Below are positions 1 through 25,418 of a stretch of DNA of 64,000 bases, piece by piece. The stretch's first letter is position 1, and every line of letters begins with the position of its first letter. The position numbers and the translations under genes are program-made. A model generated the notes under the pieces. The model was given only the letters and a program-made list of their open reading frames with translations, was not told the origin of the DNA and ran no database searches. Source of the stretch: Porticoccaceae bacterium (lineage in GTDB: Bacteria; Pseudomonadota; Gammaproteobacteria; Pseudomonadales; Porticoccaceae); the NCBI GenBank assembly GCA_026005035.1, contig BPKH01000003.1, positions 186,001 through 250,000 of the forward strand, in the 5' to 3' direction.

Positions 1-1878
1 GAGCTCTTCGCCACCTTCGAGGCCCTCAAACAGTGCATGCGGCGCATCGAGCGCCTGCCCGTGCCCGTGGTGGCGGCCATCAACGGCGCGGCCCTGGGCG
101 GCGGCCTGGAGCTCGCCCTGATCGCCAACCACCGCATCGCCTGGGACCATCCCAAGGTGGTGCTCGGTTTTCCGGAGGTGACCCTGGGGCTTCTGCCCGG
201 CGCCGGCGGCATCGTCCGCACCCTGCACAAGATCGGACTCGAGCGGGCGCTGCCGCTCCTCCTCGAGGGTCGGCGCTTCACCGCCCGGGAGGGAGTCGAG
301 CTGGGGCTGGTGGATGAGCTGGTGGAGTCGCGCGAGGCGCTGGTGAGCGCGGCCCGGGAATGGATCCGCCGCCACCCCGGGGCCGGCGTCAAGCCCTGGG
401 ACCTCAAGGGCTACCGGCTGCTGCCCTCCCCCGCCACGGTGACCCTCCTCCACCAGGCCAACGCCCGCTACTTCGCGCGCCACCACGACACCCTGCCGGC
501 GCCGGCGCGGATCCTGTCGGTGGCCCACGACGTCTACTGCGTGGACTTCGACACGGCGCTGCGCATCGAGACGCGGGGGCTCGTCGAGCTCCTGATGACC
601 ACCGAAGCCAAAAACTTGATCACGGCCAACTTCTTCCACTACAACCGGGTGCGCAGCGGCGCCAGCCGCCCGGCGGGCGTCGAGCGGCGGCGCTTCGCCC
701 GGGTGGGGGTGGTGGGCGCCGGCACCATGGGGCGGGCCATCGCCGCCCTCTGCGCCCGCGCCGGCGTCGAGGTGGTGCTCCACGACCGGCGCGCGGAGGC
801 CTGCACCGAGGCCCGCGCCCACTTGGAGGCGCTGTTGGCCAAGGGCTTCGCCAGGGCGGGGGACGAAGAGGCGCGGCGGCGCCTACTCGCCCGTCTCTCC
901 TCCACCGCCGAGGGGGCCGACCTCGCCGCCTGCGACCTCTTTGTGGAGGCGGTGGACGAGGATCTCGAGGCCAAGCGCGCCGTGCTCGCCGAGCTGGAGC
1001 CGCTCCTCGGTCCCGAGCGTCCGCTGTTGAGCAACAGCTCTTCTCTGCCGGTGTCGCTGATCGGGCAGGGCAGTAGGGCCGCTTCCTGGCTGGTGGGCGC
1101 CCACTTCTTTTATCCAGCGGAAAAGATGGCCCTGGTCGAGGTGAGCGCCGCCGAGGAGACCGATTCCAGGGCGGTGGCCGCGGCCTTCGACCTGGCGCGA
1201 CAGCTCGACAAGTTGCCCATCCTGATCTCGGCCCGGCCCGGGCTTTTCACCACGCGGGTGTTTTGCACCTATCTGGACGAGGGCTGCCGCCTGCTCCTGG
1301 AGGGGATCGAGCCCGCCTTCATCGAAAACGTGGGCCGCCTGGTGGGGATGCCCCGAGGGCCCCTCGCCATTCACGACGAGGTGGGCCAGCGGTTGATCCG
1401 CCGCATCGTCCAGCCTCCCGCCGAGGCCCGTTCGCCGGCCGACCTGGCGGCGGTCGCCCAGGTGGCCGCGCGCTGGGTGTCGGAGTTCGGCCGCGGCGGC
1501 CGAGGGCACGGCGGTGGCTTTTACGACTACGACGAGGCGGGCGCTCGCCTGTGGCCGCGGCTGCGCGAGCTCTACCGCCGCCCCGGCGCCGCCATTGCGC
1601 CCGAGGAGGCCAAAGACCGGCTGCTCTTCCGCCAGGTGGTGGAAACCCTGCGCTGTCTCGAGGAGGGGGTGTTGCGCTCGGTCCCCGAGGGCAACGTCGG
1701 CTCCCTCTTGGGCATCGGCGCGCCCGCCTGGACGGGGGGCTTCATCCAATTCGTCAACGGCTACGGTCCGGCCCGCTTTGCCACCCGCTGCGCGGAGCTC
1801 GCCGACCGCTACGGACCCCGCTTCGCCGTGCCGAGCATCGCCCTGGCCGCGGCGGAGGCGGGGCGGGGAATCCAATGA
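1..1878 (+). CDS. Bifunctional enoyl-CoA hydratase / 3-hydroxyacyl-CoA dehydrogenase, 5' end cut off
   Basis: The reading frame is open from base 1, so the true start lies upstream. What remains is a FadB/FadJ-type multifunctional beta-oxidation enzyme. The crotonase domain comes first, with an oxyanion-hole stretch (NGAALGGG) and the glutamate-containing GFPEV segment followed by LPGAGG. From about residue 235 there is an NAD-binding Rossmann motif (GAGTMG), then the dehydrogenase active-site region GAHFFYP with its histidine. The C-terminal 3HCDH domain follows. It hydrates enoyl-CoA and oxidises the 3-hydroxyacyl-CoA, acting in the cytoplasm. A second crotonase gene follows 11 bases downstream, so the two probably form one acyl-CoA degradation operon. 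FadB versus FadJ cannot be settled from this fragment. Confidence 0.85.
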   Translation, partial: ELFATFEALKQCMRRIERLPVPVVAAINGAALGGGLELALIANHRIAWDHPKVVLGFPEVTLGLLPGAGGIVRTLHKIGLERALPLLLEGRRFTAREGVELGLVDELVESREALVSAAREWIRRHPGAGVKPWDLKGYRLLPSPATVTLLHQANARYFARHHDTLPAPARILSVAHDVYCVDFDTALRIETRGLVELLMTTEAKNLITANFFHYNRVRSGASRPAGVERRRFARVGVVGAGTMGRAIAALCARAGVEVVLHDRRAEACTEARAHLEALLAKGFARAGDEEARRRLLARLSSTAEGADLAACDLFVEAVDEDLEAKRAVLAELEPLLGPERPLLSNSSSLPVSLIGQGSRAASWLVGAHFFYPAEKMALVEVSAAEETDSRAVAAAFDLARQLDKLPILISARPGLFTTRVFCTYLDEGCRLLLEGIEPAFIENVGRLVGMPRGPLAIHDEVGQRLIRRIVQPPAEARSPADLAAVAQVAARWVSEFGRGGRGHGGGFYDYDEAGARLWPRLRELYRRPGAAIAPEEAKDRLLFRQVVETLRCLEEGVLRSVPEGNVGSLLGIGAPAWTGGFIQFVNGYGPARFATRCAELADRYGPRFAVPSIALAAAEAGRGIQ

Positions 1879-1889
1879 GGAGCACCGAG

Positions 1890-2662
1890 ATGGCGCTGAC
1901 CTTCGTCGACTACGCGGTGGTCGGGCGGGTCGCCACCCTGACCCTGAACCGCCCCGACGCCATGAACGCCATGCACAAGCCCCTGCGGGACGACCTGGTG
2001 GCGGCGCTCGGCCGAGCGGCCGCCGACGAGACGGTCCGGGTGGTGGTGCTGCGGGGTGCCGGGCGCTGCTTCACCGCCGGCCCCGATCTCAAGGAGGTGA
2101 CCGAATCGCCCTGCCTGTACGACCTGATCGAGGAGGACTACCGACGCATCTACGACGCCATCCTGCGCTGCCCCAAACCCGTGATGGCGGCGGTCCACGG
2201 CGCGAGCGCCGGGGTGGGGGCGTCCATCACCCTCGCCTGCGACCTCGTGTTGATGGCCGAGGGGTCCTACCTCTTTTTGGCCTTCGCCAACATGGGCCTC
2301 ATTCCCGACGGCGGCATCTGCTGGCAGCTGGCCCGCACCCTGGGGCCGAAGCGGGCCTTCCAGCTGATCGCCGAGGCGGCCAAGATCCCCGCGGCGGACT
2401 GCGTGGCCTGGGGGCTGGCCAACCGCCTGGTGGCCGAAGAGCGTTTGTTCGACGAGGCCCAGGCCTGGGCGGAATCCCTGGCGGAGGCGGCGCCCCTGCC
2501 GCTCAAATACGCCAAACAGGTGCTCGACCAGGCGATGCGCGCCGACTATCTGGACACCATGCGCTTCGAATCGGCGATCCAGCAGCTCCTCTACAAGACC
2601 GAGGACAGCCGCGAAGCCATCCGCGCCTTCTTCGAAAAGCGCAAGCCCAGCTTCCGCGGCCG

Positions 2663-2666
<4 letters not shown>
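1890..2666 (+). CDS. Enoyl-CoA hydratase/isomerase family protein
   Basis: This is a 258-residue single-domain crotonase. I chose ATG 1890 because TGAGGAG at 1876-1882 sits seven bases before it; an in-frame ATG at 1875, overlapping the previous stop, would add five residues. The CoA-binding and oxyanion segments are visible (FTAGPDLKE near residue 60, then HGASAGVGAS). Where hydratases usually carry a second catalytic glutamate, the segment reads GLIPDGG, as in PaaG-like isomerases, so isomerisation of an unsaturated or ring acyl-CoA is at least as likely as hydration. It is probably co-transcribed with the multifunctional beta-oxidation gene before it. Its TAG stop overlaps the stop codon of the convergent roxA gene. 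The substrate is not assigned. Confidence 0.8.
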
Positions 2667-7255
<4,589 letters not shown>

Positions 7256-7990
7256 TCAAGCGCCCGGCAGCGCCACCCCTGCGGCGCGCAGTACGGCGGT
7301 GAAGTGCGCCGCCCAACCCCGATTCGCCGCCGGCGAGGCCGGACTCGGATGGAGGGCGCCCACCACCGCCACCCGCCGGTCCCCCAGTGCTTCGCGCGCC
7401 GCCCGGGTGGCCGCCCGGCCCAGGCCCACCACCCAGCGGGGTTGGAGGAGGTCGACCACCTCGCCCAGGTGGCGGCCGCAGGCCGGCGCGAACTGTCGGC
7501 GCTGCTCGGCTGGCAAACGGTCGGGAGTGAGGTTGCGGCCCGCCGCGTCGAAGAAGGCGAGGGGGCAGTAGTTGACCACGAAGAAACGGGCGAAGAACGC
7601 CTCGGGCGTGCCGAAGTGCTGCTGCGCCCAGCCCCATAGGCGCGCGCCGCTCAGCTCTCGCCGCGCGCTGGCGAAACCGCGCACCGGGCGGCGGGGATGT
7701 TCCGGAGAAGGTCTTCCCACCGGGCCGGCAAGGCGGAGCCAGGTGCGCACCCAGTGGGGATCGCCGAAGGGAACCCCCGTCTGCACCATGCCGTGGGGGC
7801 CCGGATTGAGGCCGACGAGGAGCACCTCCTTGGGCGGGGCACCGTAGCGTTCCAGGTAGGCTTGGTGGACCGGCCAGGCGTAGTCCAGGGGGTGGTAGAC
7901 CACCGCCACCGGGGGGCCGAAGGGAAGACTCCGGGTCGCCTCGGCGAGGGTCCGGGCGGCGGCCACCAGGGCCTGGACCTCGCCCTTCAC
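7256..7990 (-). CDS. SMUG1-type single-strand-selective uracil-DNA glycosylase
   Basis: The 244-residue product belongs to the uracil-DNA glycosylase superfamily and resembles SMUG1 rather than Ung or Mug. Motif 1 reads GLNPGPHGMVQTGVPFGD, which holds the catalytic-pocket asparagine and the SMUG1 GMxQTGVPFG pattern. Motif 2 is HPSPASPAANRGW, matching the SMUG1 HPSPRNPxANKGW wedge. The enzyme would excise uracil and oxidised pyrimidines from DNA in base excision repair. The GTG start overlaps the rluE stop (GTGA), giving translational coupling. The start was chosen because upstream in-frame sequence is only the shadow of rluE. A 54-base gap separates it from nudJ. Confidence 0.88.
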   Translation of the reverse strand: MKGEVQALVAAARTLAEATRSLPFGPPVAVVYHPLDYAWPVHQAYLERYGAPPKEVLLVGLNPGPHGMVQTGVPFGDPHWVRTWLRLAGPVGRPSPEHPRRPVRGFASARRELSGARLWGWAQQHFGTPEAFFARFFVVNYCPLAFFDAAGRNLTPDRLPAEQRRQFAPACGRHLGEVVDLLQPRWVVGLGRAATRAAREALGDRRVAVVGALHPSPASPAANRGWAAHFTAVLRAAGVALPGA

Positions 7991-8544
7991 CGCCGTTCCC
8001 GCGCCGGCCAGGCGAGCCGCAGGTGTTCGCCGGGCGCGAGGCCGCCGAGGCGCCAGGGGCCGACCCGCACGCGCACCAGGCGCAGGGTCGGCAGGCCCAC
8101 CGCCGCGGTCATGCGCCGCACCTGGCGGTTGCGCCCCTCCTGGAGCACGATCTCCAGCCAACTGGTGGGGATGTGCCGCCGCTCGCGGACGGGGGGATCG
8201 CGGGGCCAGAGGGGCGGGGGTTTGAGGGGGCGGACCCGCGCCGGGCGGGTCGGCCCGTCGCGCAGCACCACGCCGGCCGCCAGGCGGGCGAGCTGATCTT
8301 CCTCGGGCACGCCCTCCACCTGCACCCAGTAGGTCTTGGGCAGGTGGCGGCGCGGGCCGGCGATCCGCGCCTGCAGGGCGCCGTCGGCGACGAGCACCAG
8401 CAACCCCTCGGAGTCCCGGTCGAGCCGACCCGCCGGGTAGAACCCAGGCGCCTCCAGGTAGCGCCCCAGGCCGGGATGGCCGTCCCGGTCGGTGAACTGG
8501 CTGAGCACCCCGTAGGGCTTGTTGAACAGGATCAATTCCGGCAT
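7987..8544 (-). CDS. rluE: 23S rRNA pseudouridine synthase RluE
   Basis: This 185-residue RsuA-family pseudouridine synthase matches RluE, which modifies U2457 in the 23S rRNA peptidyl-transferase region. The N-terminal ILFNKPYGVLSQFTD segment and the catalytic-aspartate motif AGRLDRDSEGLL are clear. So are the IPTSWLEI segment and the EGRNRQVRRMTAAVG motif near the end. It has no N-terminal S4 domain, as expected for RluE. ATG 8544 gives the family's standard N-terminus; upstream in-frame sequence has no family similarity. It is divergent from idh across a 187-base gap in which only weak promoter-like hexamers were seen. It is coupled to the uracil-DNA glycosylase gene downstream. Confidence 0.93.
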   Translation of the reverse strand: MPELILFNKPYGVLSQFTDRDGHPGLGRYLEAPGFYPAGRLDRDSEGLLVLVADGALQARIAGPRRHLPKTYWVQVEGVPEEDQLARLAAGVVLRDGPTRPARVRPLKPPPLWPRDPPVRERRHIPTSWLEIVLQEGRNRQVRRMTAAVGLPTLRLVRVRVGPWRLGGLAPGEHLRLAWPARERR

Positions 8545-8731
8545 CGAACCTTCCGCACGCGCCCTGACAGTGTACCCGCGACTGTGGTAGGCTTCGCGAG
8601 CCCGGCGGGGCTTTCTCCTCCCCTTGAGGGAGTTCCGGACAAGCCCCTCGCTCGTCCTCGACCGTACCCGCGATCCGCGCGCGGCGGGCGCCGCAGGGGT
8701 GCCCGTGTTCGCCAACCGTTCGGGAAATGCC

Positions 8732-10975
<2,244 letters not shown>

Positions 10976-11307
10976 GGGACGCATCCGCCGCCGGCGCGGG
11001 GCGGGTCTGGCGCTGGGGGAGGGGGCCCGGGACAATGTGGGTGGCATGCAACCCCTTCTCGCCGCGCACCATCTCGAAGGTCACCTCCTGGCCCGCCTTG
11101 AGGGTCTTGTAGCCGTCCATGGCGATGGCGGAAAAGTGGGCGAACACGTCGCCTCCGCCCCCCTCGGGAAGAATGAAGCCGTAGCCCTTGGCGTTGTTGA
11201 ACCACTTGACGATGCCCTTGGGCATGCCTTGCACTCCTGCGCTGCCGACCTGTTGGCGTTATCGTGGACTGGCCCTCCGGGCGCGCAGCCGTCCGGCCTT
11301 GCGTGTC

Positions 11308-11336
11308 TCTTTAGACCCTCGCGCCCGGCAAGTCAA
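11308..11336 (-). promoter_or_regulatory. Sigma-70-type promoter of the cold-shock gene
   Basis: On the minus strand TTGACT (11331-11336) and TAAAGA (11308-11313) are separated by 17 bases. The predicted transcript starts near 11300 and has a leader of about 75 bases before ATG 11225, a length that could fold as cold-shock leaders do. Confidence 0.6.
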
Positions 11337-11489
11337 GTCAGAGTACCGGGACGGAGCACCTTCGCTGCGGTGTAGCGCCGATCGACGGAAGCCGGTAATC
11401 TAGATCCAGGCATGCCCTTGCGGGTGGTTCCCCTTCCGGCATGAACTTCGCTTGCGAGCAAACGAGGGCAAGAGGTTGCGGAGATCACC

Positions 11490-11846
11490 ATGACGCGGTG
11501 GAGCGGTGATTGGGACGACCTCCCCGGCGCGGCCAACCCCCGTCAGGGAACGGTCGCCGAAGCGGAGAAACCGGCACTCAAGCGGCCCCCCCGATACCAG
11601 GTGGTGATGCTCAACGACGACTACACGCCGATGGAGTTCGTGGTCGGCGTGCTGGAGAAGTTTTTCCACATGGATCGGGAACTGGCCGTCCGGGTGATGC
11701 TCAAAGTGCACACCGAAGGAAGGGCGGTGTGCGGGGTCTACACCAAGGACGTGGCCGAGACGAAAGCGGTCCAGGTGAACCAGTACGCCCGCGCCCACGA
11801 ACACCCTCTATTGTGCGAGACCGAACCCGCCGACGACGGCGAGTAG
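11490..11846 (+). CDS. clpS: ClpS, N-degron adaptor of ClpAP
   Basis: This 118-residue adaptor binds proteins with destabilising N-terminal residues (Leu, Phe, Trp, Tyr) and delivers them to ClpAP. The flexible N-terminal arm is followed by the conserved core. [12 protein letters not shown] forms the N-end-residue pocket (Asn and Asp contact the alpha-amino group), and further on come HxEGRAVCG and the YTKDVAETK segment. The gene sits ten bases before clpA, as in most proteobacteria. A 264-base gap separates it from the divergent cold-shock gene; no strong promoter for clpS was recognised there. Confidence 0.96.
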   Translation: MTRWSGDWDDLPGAANPRQGTVAEAEKPALKRPPRYQVVMLNDDYTPMEFVVGVLEKFFHMDRELAVRVMLKVHTEGRAVCGVYTKDVAETKAVQVNQYARAHEHPLLCETEPADDGE

Positions 11847-11856
11847 GAGCTGTGAG

Positions 11857-14128
<2,272 letters not shown>

Positions 14129-14141
14129 GGAAGGGGCGCTG

Positions 14142-14360
14142 TCAGCGGGCTCGATAGACGATCCGGCCCTTGGTCAAGTCGTAAGGGGTGAGCTCCACCT
14201 TGACTTTGTCCCCGGTCAGGATGCGAATGTAGTTTTTGCGCATCTTGCCGGAGATGTGGGCGGTGATCACGTGGCCGTTTTCCAGCCGCACGCGGAACAT
14301 CGTGTTCGGCAAGGTGTCGATCACCTCGCCTTCCATTTCGATGTGGTCTTCTCTCGGCAT
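14142..14360 (-). CDS. infA: Translation initiation factor IF-1
   Basis: The 72-residue S1-fold protein has the standard IF-1 pattern [13 protein letters not shown], then [12 protein letters not shown], and ends [16 protein letters not shown]. It binds the ribosomal A site during initiation. ATG 14360 gives exactly the family N-terminus; an earlier in-frame ATG would add 12 unrelated residues. It converges with clpA, as in E. coli. Directly upstream lies a 259-base gene-free stretch carrying two palindromic repeats. Confidence 0.98.
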   Translation of the reverse strand: MPREDHIEMEGEVIDTLPNTMFRVRLENGHVITAHISGKMRKNYIRILTGDKVKVELTPYDLTKGRIVYRAR

Positions 14361-14464
14361 CGCCTCCGGGGCTCCCGCAGCCGTGGGGGAGCGCATTTTG
14401 CATCAATTCCCGGGGGAAGGAAAGGCGCCCTCGCAGCGCCCTGCGGCCGAGAAGCCCAGTCATT

Positions 14465-14496
14465 CCCCGGATTCCGCTCCGCTCCATCCGGGCTAC
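14465..14496 (-). repeat. REP-like palindromic element, copy 1
   Basis: On the minus strand this reads GTAGCCCGGATG, then a short spacer, then CGGAATCCGGG. The arms CCCGGAT and ATCCGGG (14466-14472 and 14486-14492) can form a hairpin. It is the inverted partner of the copy at 14538-14574. From memory, this GTAGCCCGGAT...ATCCGGG pattern recurs between genes of many proteobacteria. Confidence 0.65.
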
Positions 14497-14537
14497 GCCC
14501 CGCTGCCGAGCTGCGGGACCCCTCCGACCAACGCCTG

Positions 14538-14574
14538 GTAGCCCGGATGCAGGCACTGAGCGCCGGAATCCGGG
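14538..14574 (+). repeat. REP-like palindromic element, copy 2
   Basis: This is the second copy, in opposite orientation to the first. GTAGCCCGGATG is at 14538-14549 and CGGAATCCGGG ends at 14574, with arms CCCGGAT (14542-14548) and ATCCGGG (14568-14574). With copy 1 it forms an inverted pair about 40 bases apart between bpt and infA. No transposase is nearby. Confidence 0.65.
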
Positions 14575-14619
14575 TGAGAGGGCCGCGGGATCCTCCCGCG
14601 ACCCGGAGGGCGCTCGGCA

Positions 14620-19528
<4,909 letters not shown>

Positions 19529-19529
<1 letters not shown>

Positions 19530-20114
19530 TGGCGCGCCTCCTGTTCCTGGCGTTCGCCCTGGTGGCCGGAGGCGCACGCGCCGACGCCGCCGCCGAACTT
19601 GCGGCCCGCCTCCAGGCCATCGAGAGCTTGGCGGCGGGCTTCACCCAGCGCACCGTCGGCCCCGATGGGGCGCTCCTCGAATCCCTCTCCGGGCGGCTGT
19701 GGCTCGCCCGCCCGGCGCGCATCCGCTGGCACGCCGACGCCCCGGGAGAGCAGCTTCTGGTGGGGGATGGCACCTGGCTGTGGTACTACGACGTGGAACT
19801 GGCCCAGGTGACCGTGCGCCGCCTGGACGCCCTGGAGGAGAGCCCGGCGCTGTTGCTCCTGGGGTCGGAAGAGGCGCTCGCCGCCTACCAGGTGGAGGCG
19901 CAGCGTCGGGGAGAGGCGCGCTGTTACCGGCTTCGACCGCGGTCGCCCGAGGCCTCCTATCGCGCGGTCGTGCTCTGCTTCCGCGGCGCGCGCCCCGCGG
20001 CGATGGAGCTCGAGGACGGGCTCGGCAACCGGACGACGGTGCGCTTTTCCCAGGTGGCTCTCAACCGCCCCCTGGAAGAGTCGCTCTTTCACTTCTCGCC
20101 CCCGGAGGGAGTGG

Positions 20115-20134
<20 letters not shown>
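19529..20134 (+). CDS. lolA: Outer-membrane lipoprotein carrier LolA
   Basis: This 201-residue periplasmic chaperone carries lipoproteins from the LolCDE complex to LolB. A signal peptide covers about the first 18 residues (hydrophobic LLFLAFALVAGGARA, cleavage after ARA). The conserved FTQRT segment and the GRLWLARPARIRW motif with its hydrophobic-cavity aromatic residues follow, then the DGTWLWYYD stretch. ATG 19529 overlaps the ftsK stop (TGATG); a GTG one codon earlier is possible. The order ftsK-lolA-rarA is conserved in gammaproteobacteria. Confidence 0.93.
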
Positions 20135-23118
<2,984 letters not shown>

Positions 23119-23124
23119 CGGTCC

Positions 23125-24525
23125 GTGGAAAGCCTGCCGCTCTTCCACCGCCTCGCCGATCGCACCTGCCTCTTGGTGGGCGGCGGGCGGGTGGCCGCCC
23201 GCAAGCTGCGGCTGCTGCTCGCCGCCGGCGCGCGGGTGCGGCTGGTGGCGCTTGAGCTCGCCGAAGAGACCCGCGCGCTGGCGGGGGGGGAGCGAGTGGC
23301 GGTGAGCCTCCGGGAGTTCGCAGAGCAGGACCTAGAAGGGGTGGTGCTGGCGGTCGCCGCCACCGGCGAGCCGGCGGTGAACGCCCGGGTGGCGCGCCTC
23401 GCCGGCGAGCGCGGGATCCCCGTCAACGTGGTGGACGACCCCGAGCTGAGCACCGTCTACTTTCCCGCCATCGTCGACCGAGACCCGGTGCAGGTGGCCA
23501 TCGGCACCGGCGGCGCGGCGCCCGTGCTCGCGCGCTCGTTGCGCACCCAGATCGAGGCGCTCCTGCCCGGGCGACTCGGCGACCTGGCGCGGCTCGCCCG
23601 CGAGTTCCGCGATCGGGTGCGCGCCCGCTTTTCCCGCGAAGCCGAGCGCCGCGCCTTCTGGGAGCAGGTGCTCGAGGGGCCGGTGGCGGAGCGCGCCCTG
23701 GCGGGCAACCTAGAGGACGCCCGCGCGCGCCTGGCCGAGGCCCTGGAGAAGGGCGCACCGCCCGCCGGCGGTGAGGTCTATCTGGTGGGCGCCGGCCCCG
23801 GCGACCCGGACCTGCTCACTCTGCGCGCCCTGCGCCTGATGCAGAAGGCGGACGTGGTCCTCTACGACCGCTTGGTTTCCCCCCAGGTGCTGGACCTGGT
23901 GCGGCGGGATGCGGAGCGGTTCTACGTGGGCAAGCGCGCCGGGGAGCACCCGGTGACCCAGGAGAACATCAACCGCATCCTGGTGGAGCTTGCCCGGGAG
24001 GGTAAGCGGGTGCTGCGGCTGAAGGGGGGCGACCCCTTCATCTTCGGCCGCGGCGGCGAGGAGATCGAGCATCTGGCGGCCGCCGGCATCCCCTTCCAGG
24101 TGGTGCCCGGGATCACCGCCGCCACCGGTTGCGCCGCCTACGCGGGCATCCCCCTGACCCACCGCGACTACGCCCAGTCGGTGCGCTTCGTGGCCGGCCA
24201 CCGGCGGGGCGATAGGATCGATCTGGACTGGCCCTCCCTGGTGGCGCCGGGCCAGACCCTGGTGTTCTACATGGGCCTCGCCGGGCTCGAGATCATCGCC
24301 CGCGAGCTCATTGCCCACGGCATGGACCCACAAACGCCCGCCGCCCTGGTGGAACACGGCACCTTGGCCGACCAGCAGGTGATCGTGGCACCCCTCGCCG
24401 ACCTGCCCGAGCGGGTGCGGGCGGCGGGCGCGCGCCCGCCCACCCTGCTGATCGTGGGCGAGGTGGTGCGCCTCTACCCACGCCTGTCCTGGTACCGGCC
24501 GGCGCCGGGGGCTTTGCTAGAATGA
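23125..24525 (+). CDS. cysG: Siroheme synthase CysG (trifunctional)
   Basis: The 466-residue fusion enzyme makes siroheme for sulfite and nitrite reductases. The N-terminal dehydrogenase/ferrochelatase part opens with [26 protein letters not shown] (NAD-binding GGGR) and includes the NVVDDPE segment. The C-terminal SAM-dependent uroporphyrinogen III methyltransferase starts near residue 215 with [12 protein letters not shown], followed by [15 protein letters not shown] and [21 protein letters not shown]. The GTG start lies six bases after serS. The last bases carry an extended -10 sequence that may serve the next gene. In the neighbourhood it is the only sulfur-assimilation gene. Confidence 0.94.
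   Translation: MESLPLFHRLADRTCLLVGGGRVAARKLRLLLAAGARVRLVALELAEETRALAGGERVAVSLREFAEQDLEGVVLAVAATGEPAVNARVARLAGERGIPVNVVDDPELSTVYFPAIVDRDPVQVAIGTGGAAPVLARSLRTQIEALLPGRLGDLARLAREFRDRVRARFSREAERRAFWEQVLEGPVAERALAGNLEDARARLAEALEKGAPPAGGEVYLVGAGPGDPDLLTLRALRLMQKADVVLYDRLVSPQVLDLVRRDAERFYVGKRAGEHPVTQENINRILVELAREGKRVLRLKGGDPFIFGRGGEEIEHLAAAGIPFQVVPGITAATGCAAYAGIPLTHRDYAQSVRFVAGHRRGDRIDLDWPSLVAPGQTLVFYMGLAGLEIIARELIAHGMDPQTPAALVEHGTLADQQVIVAPLADLPERVRAAGARPPTLLIVGEVVRLYPRLSWYRPAPGALLE
24515..24523 (+). promoter_or_regulatory. Possible extended -10 promoter for the MoxR/VWA pair
   Basis: TGC followed by TAGAAT forms an extended -10 element across the cysG stop codon. No good -35 is present. A transcript from here would have a leader of about 43 bases before moxR. 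This is a weak call based on one element. Confidence 0.35.
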
Positions 24526-24572
24526 CGCCACCGCCCGGCGCGGTGGGCCCTGTCTTTTGCCGAGGAGTCCCC

Positions 24573-25418
24573 ATGCAGTTCACCGGAACCGAACGCTACG
24601 TCGCCACCCCCGATCTGCAGATGGCCGTCAACGCCGCCGTGACCCTGGAGCGCCCGCTCCTGGTCAAGGGAGAGCCCGGTACCGGCAAGACGCTGCTCGC
24701 CGAAGAGGTGGCCCGGGCCCTCGACCTGCCGCTCATCACCTGGCACATCAAGTCCACCACCAAGGCCCAACAGGGACTTTACGAATACGACGCCGTCTCG
24801 CGGCTGCGCGATTCCCAGCTCGGCGATCCGCGGGTCCACGACATCGCCAACTACATCAAGAAGGGCAAACTCTGGGAGGCCTTCGAGTCGGAGCGTCGGG
24901 TGGTGCTGCTGATCGACGAGATCGACAAGGCGGACATCGAGTTTCCCAACGACCTGCTGTTGGAACTCGACCGGATGGAGTTTTACGTCTACGAGACCGG
25001 GCAAACGGTGCGCGCGCGCCATCGGCCGGTGGTGATCATCACCAGCAACAACGAAAAGGAACTGCCCGACGCCTTTTTGCGCCGCTGCTTTTTCCACTAC
25101 ATCCGCTTTCCCGACCGGGAGACCATGGCGCGCATCGTCGAGGTCCACTTTCCGGGCATCCAAAGGCAACTGGTGGAGGAGGCGCTGGACGTCTTCTTCG
25201 AGGTGCGCGAGGTGCCGGGCCTGAAGAAAAAGCCCTCCACCTCGGAGCTGATCGACTGGCTGAAGCTGTTGCTCTCCGACCAGATTCCCGAGGACATCCT
25301 GCGCAACCGCGATCCCGTCAAGGCGATCCCGCCCCTCTACGGGGCGCTGCTCAAAAACGAGCAGGACGTCCACCTCCTCGAGCGGCTGGCCTTCATGGCC
25401 CGGCGGGCGAATCGCTGA
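24573..25418 (+). CDS. MoxR-family AAA+ ATPase
   Basis: The 281-residue AAA+ ATPase belongs to the MoxR group (helix-2-insert clade), which act as chaperones that insert cofactors or activate partner complexes together with a VWA protein. Walker A is GEPGTGKTL (about residue 38), Walker B is VVLLIDEIDKAD, sensor 1 is ITSNNEKELPDAF, and LRRCFFHYIRFP holds the arginine finger. ATG 24573 has GAGGAG five bases upstream. Its TGA overlaps the ATG of the VWA gene by one base. The pair therefore probably forms one functional unit; the target is unknown. Confidence 0.88.
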   Translation: MQFTGTERYVATPDLQMAVNAAVTLERPLLVKGEPGTGKTLLAEEVARALDLPLITWHIKSTTKAQQGLYEYDAVSRLRDSQLGDPRVHDIANYIKKGKLWEAFESERRVVLLIDEIDKADIEFPNDLLLELDRMEFYVYETGQTVRARHRPVVIITSNNEKELPDAFLRRCFFHYIRFPDRETMARIVEVHFPGIQRQLVEEALDVFFEVREVPGLKKKPSTSELIDWLKLLLSDQIPEDILRNRDPVKAIPPLYGALLKNEQDVHLLERLAFMARRANR

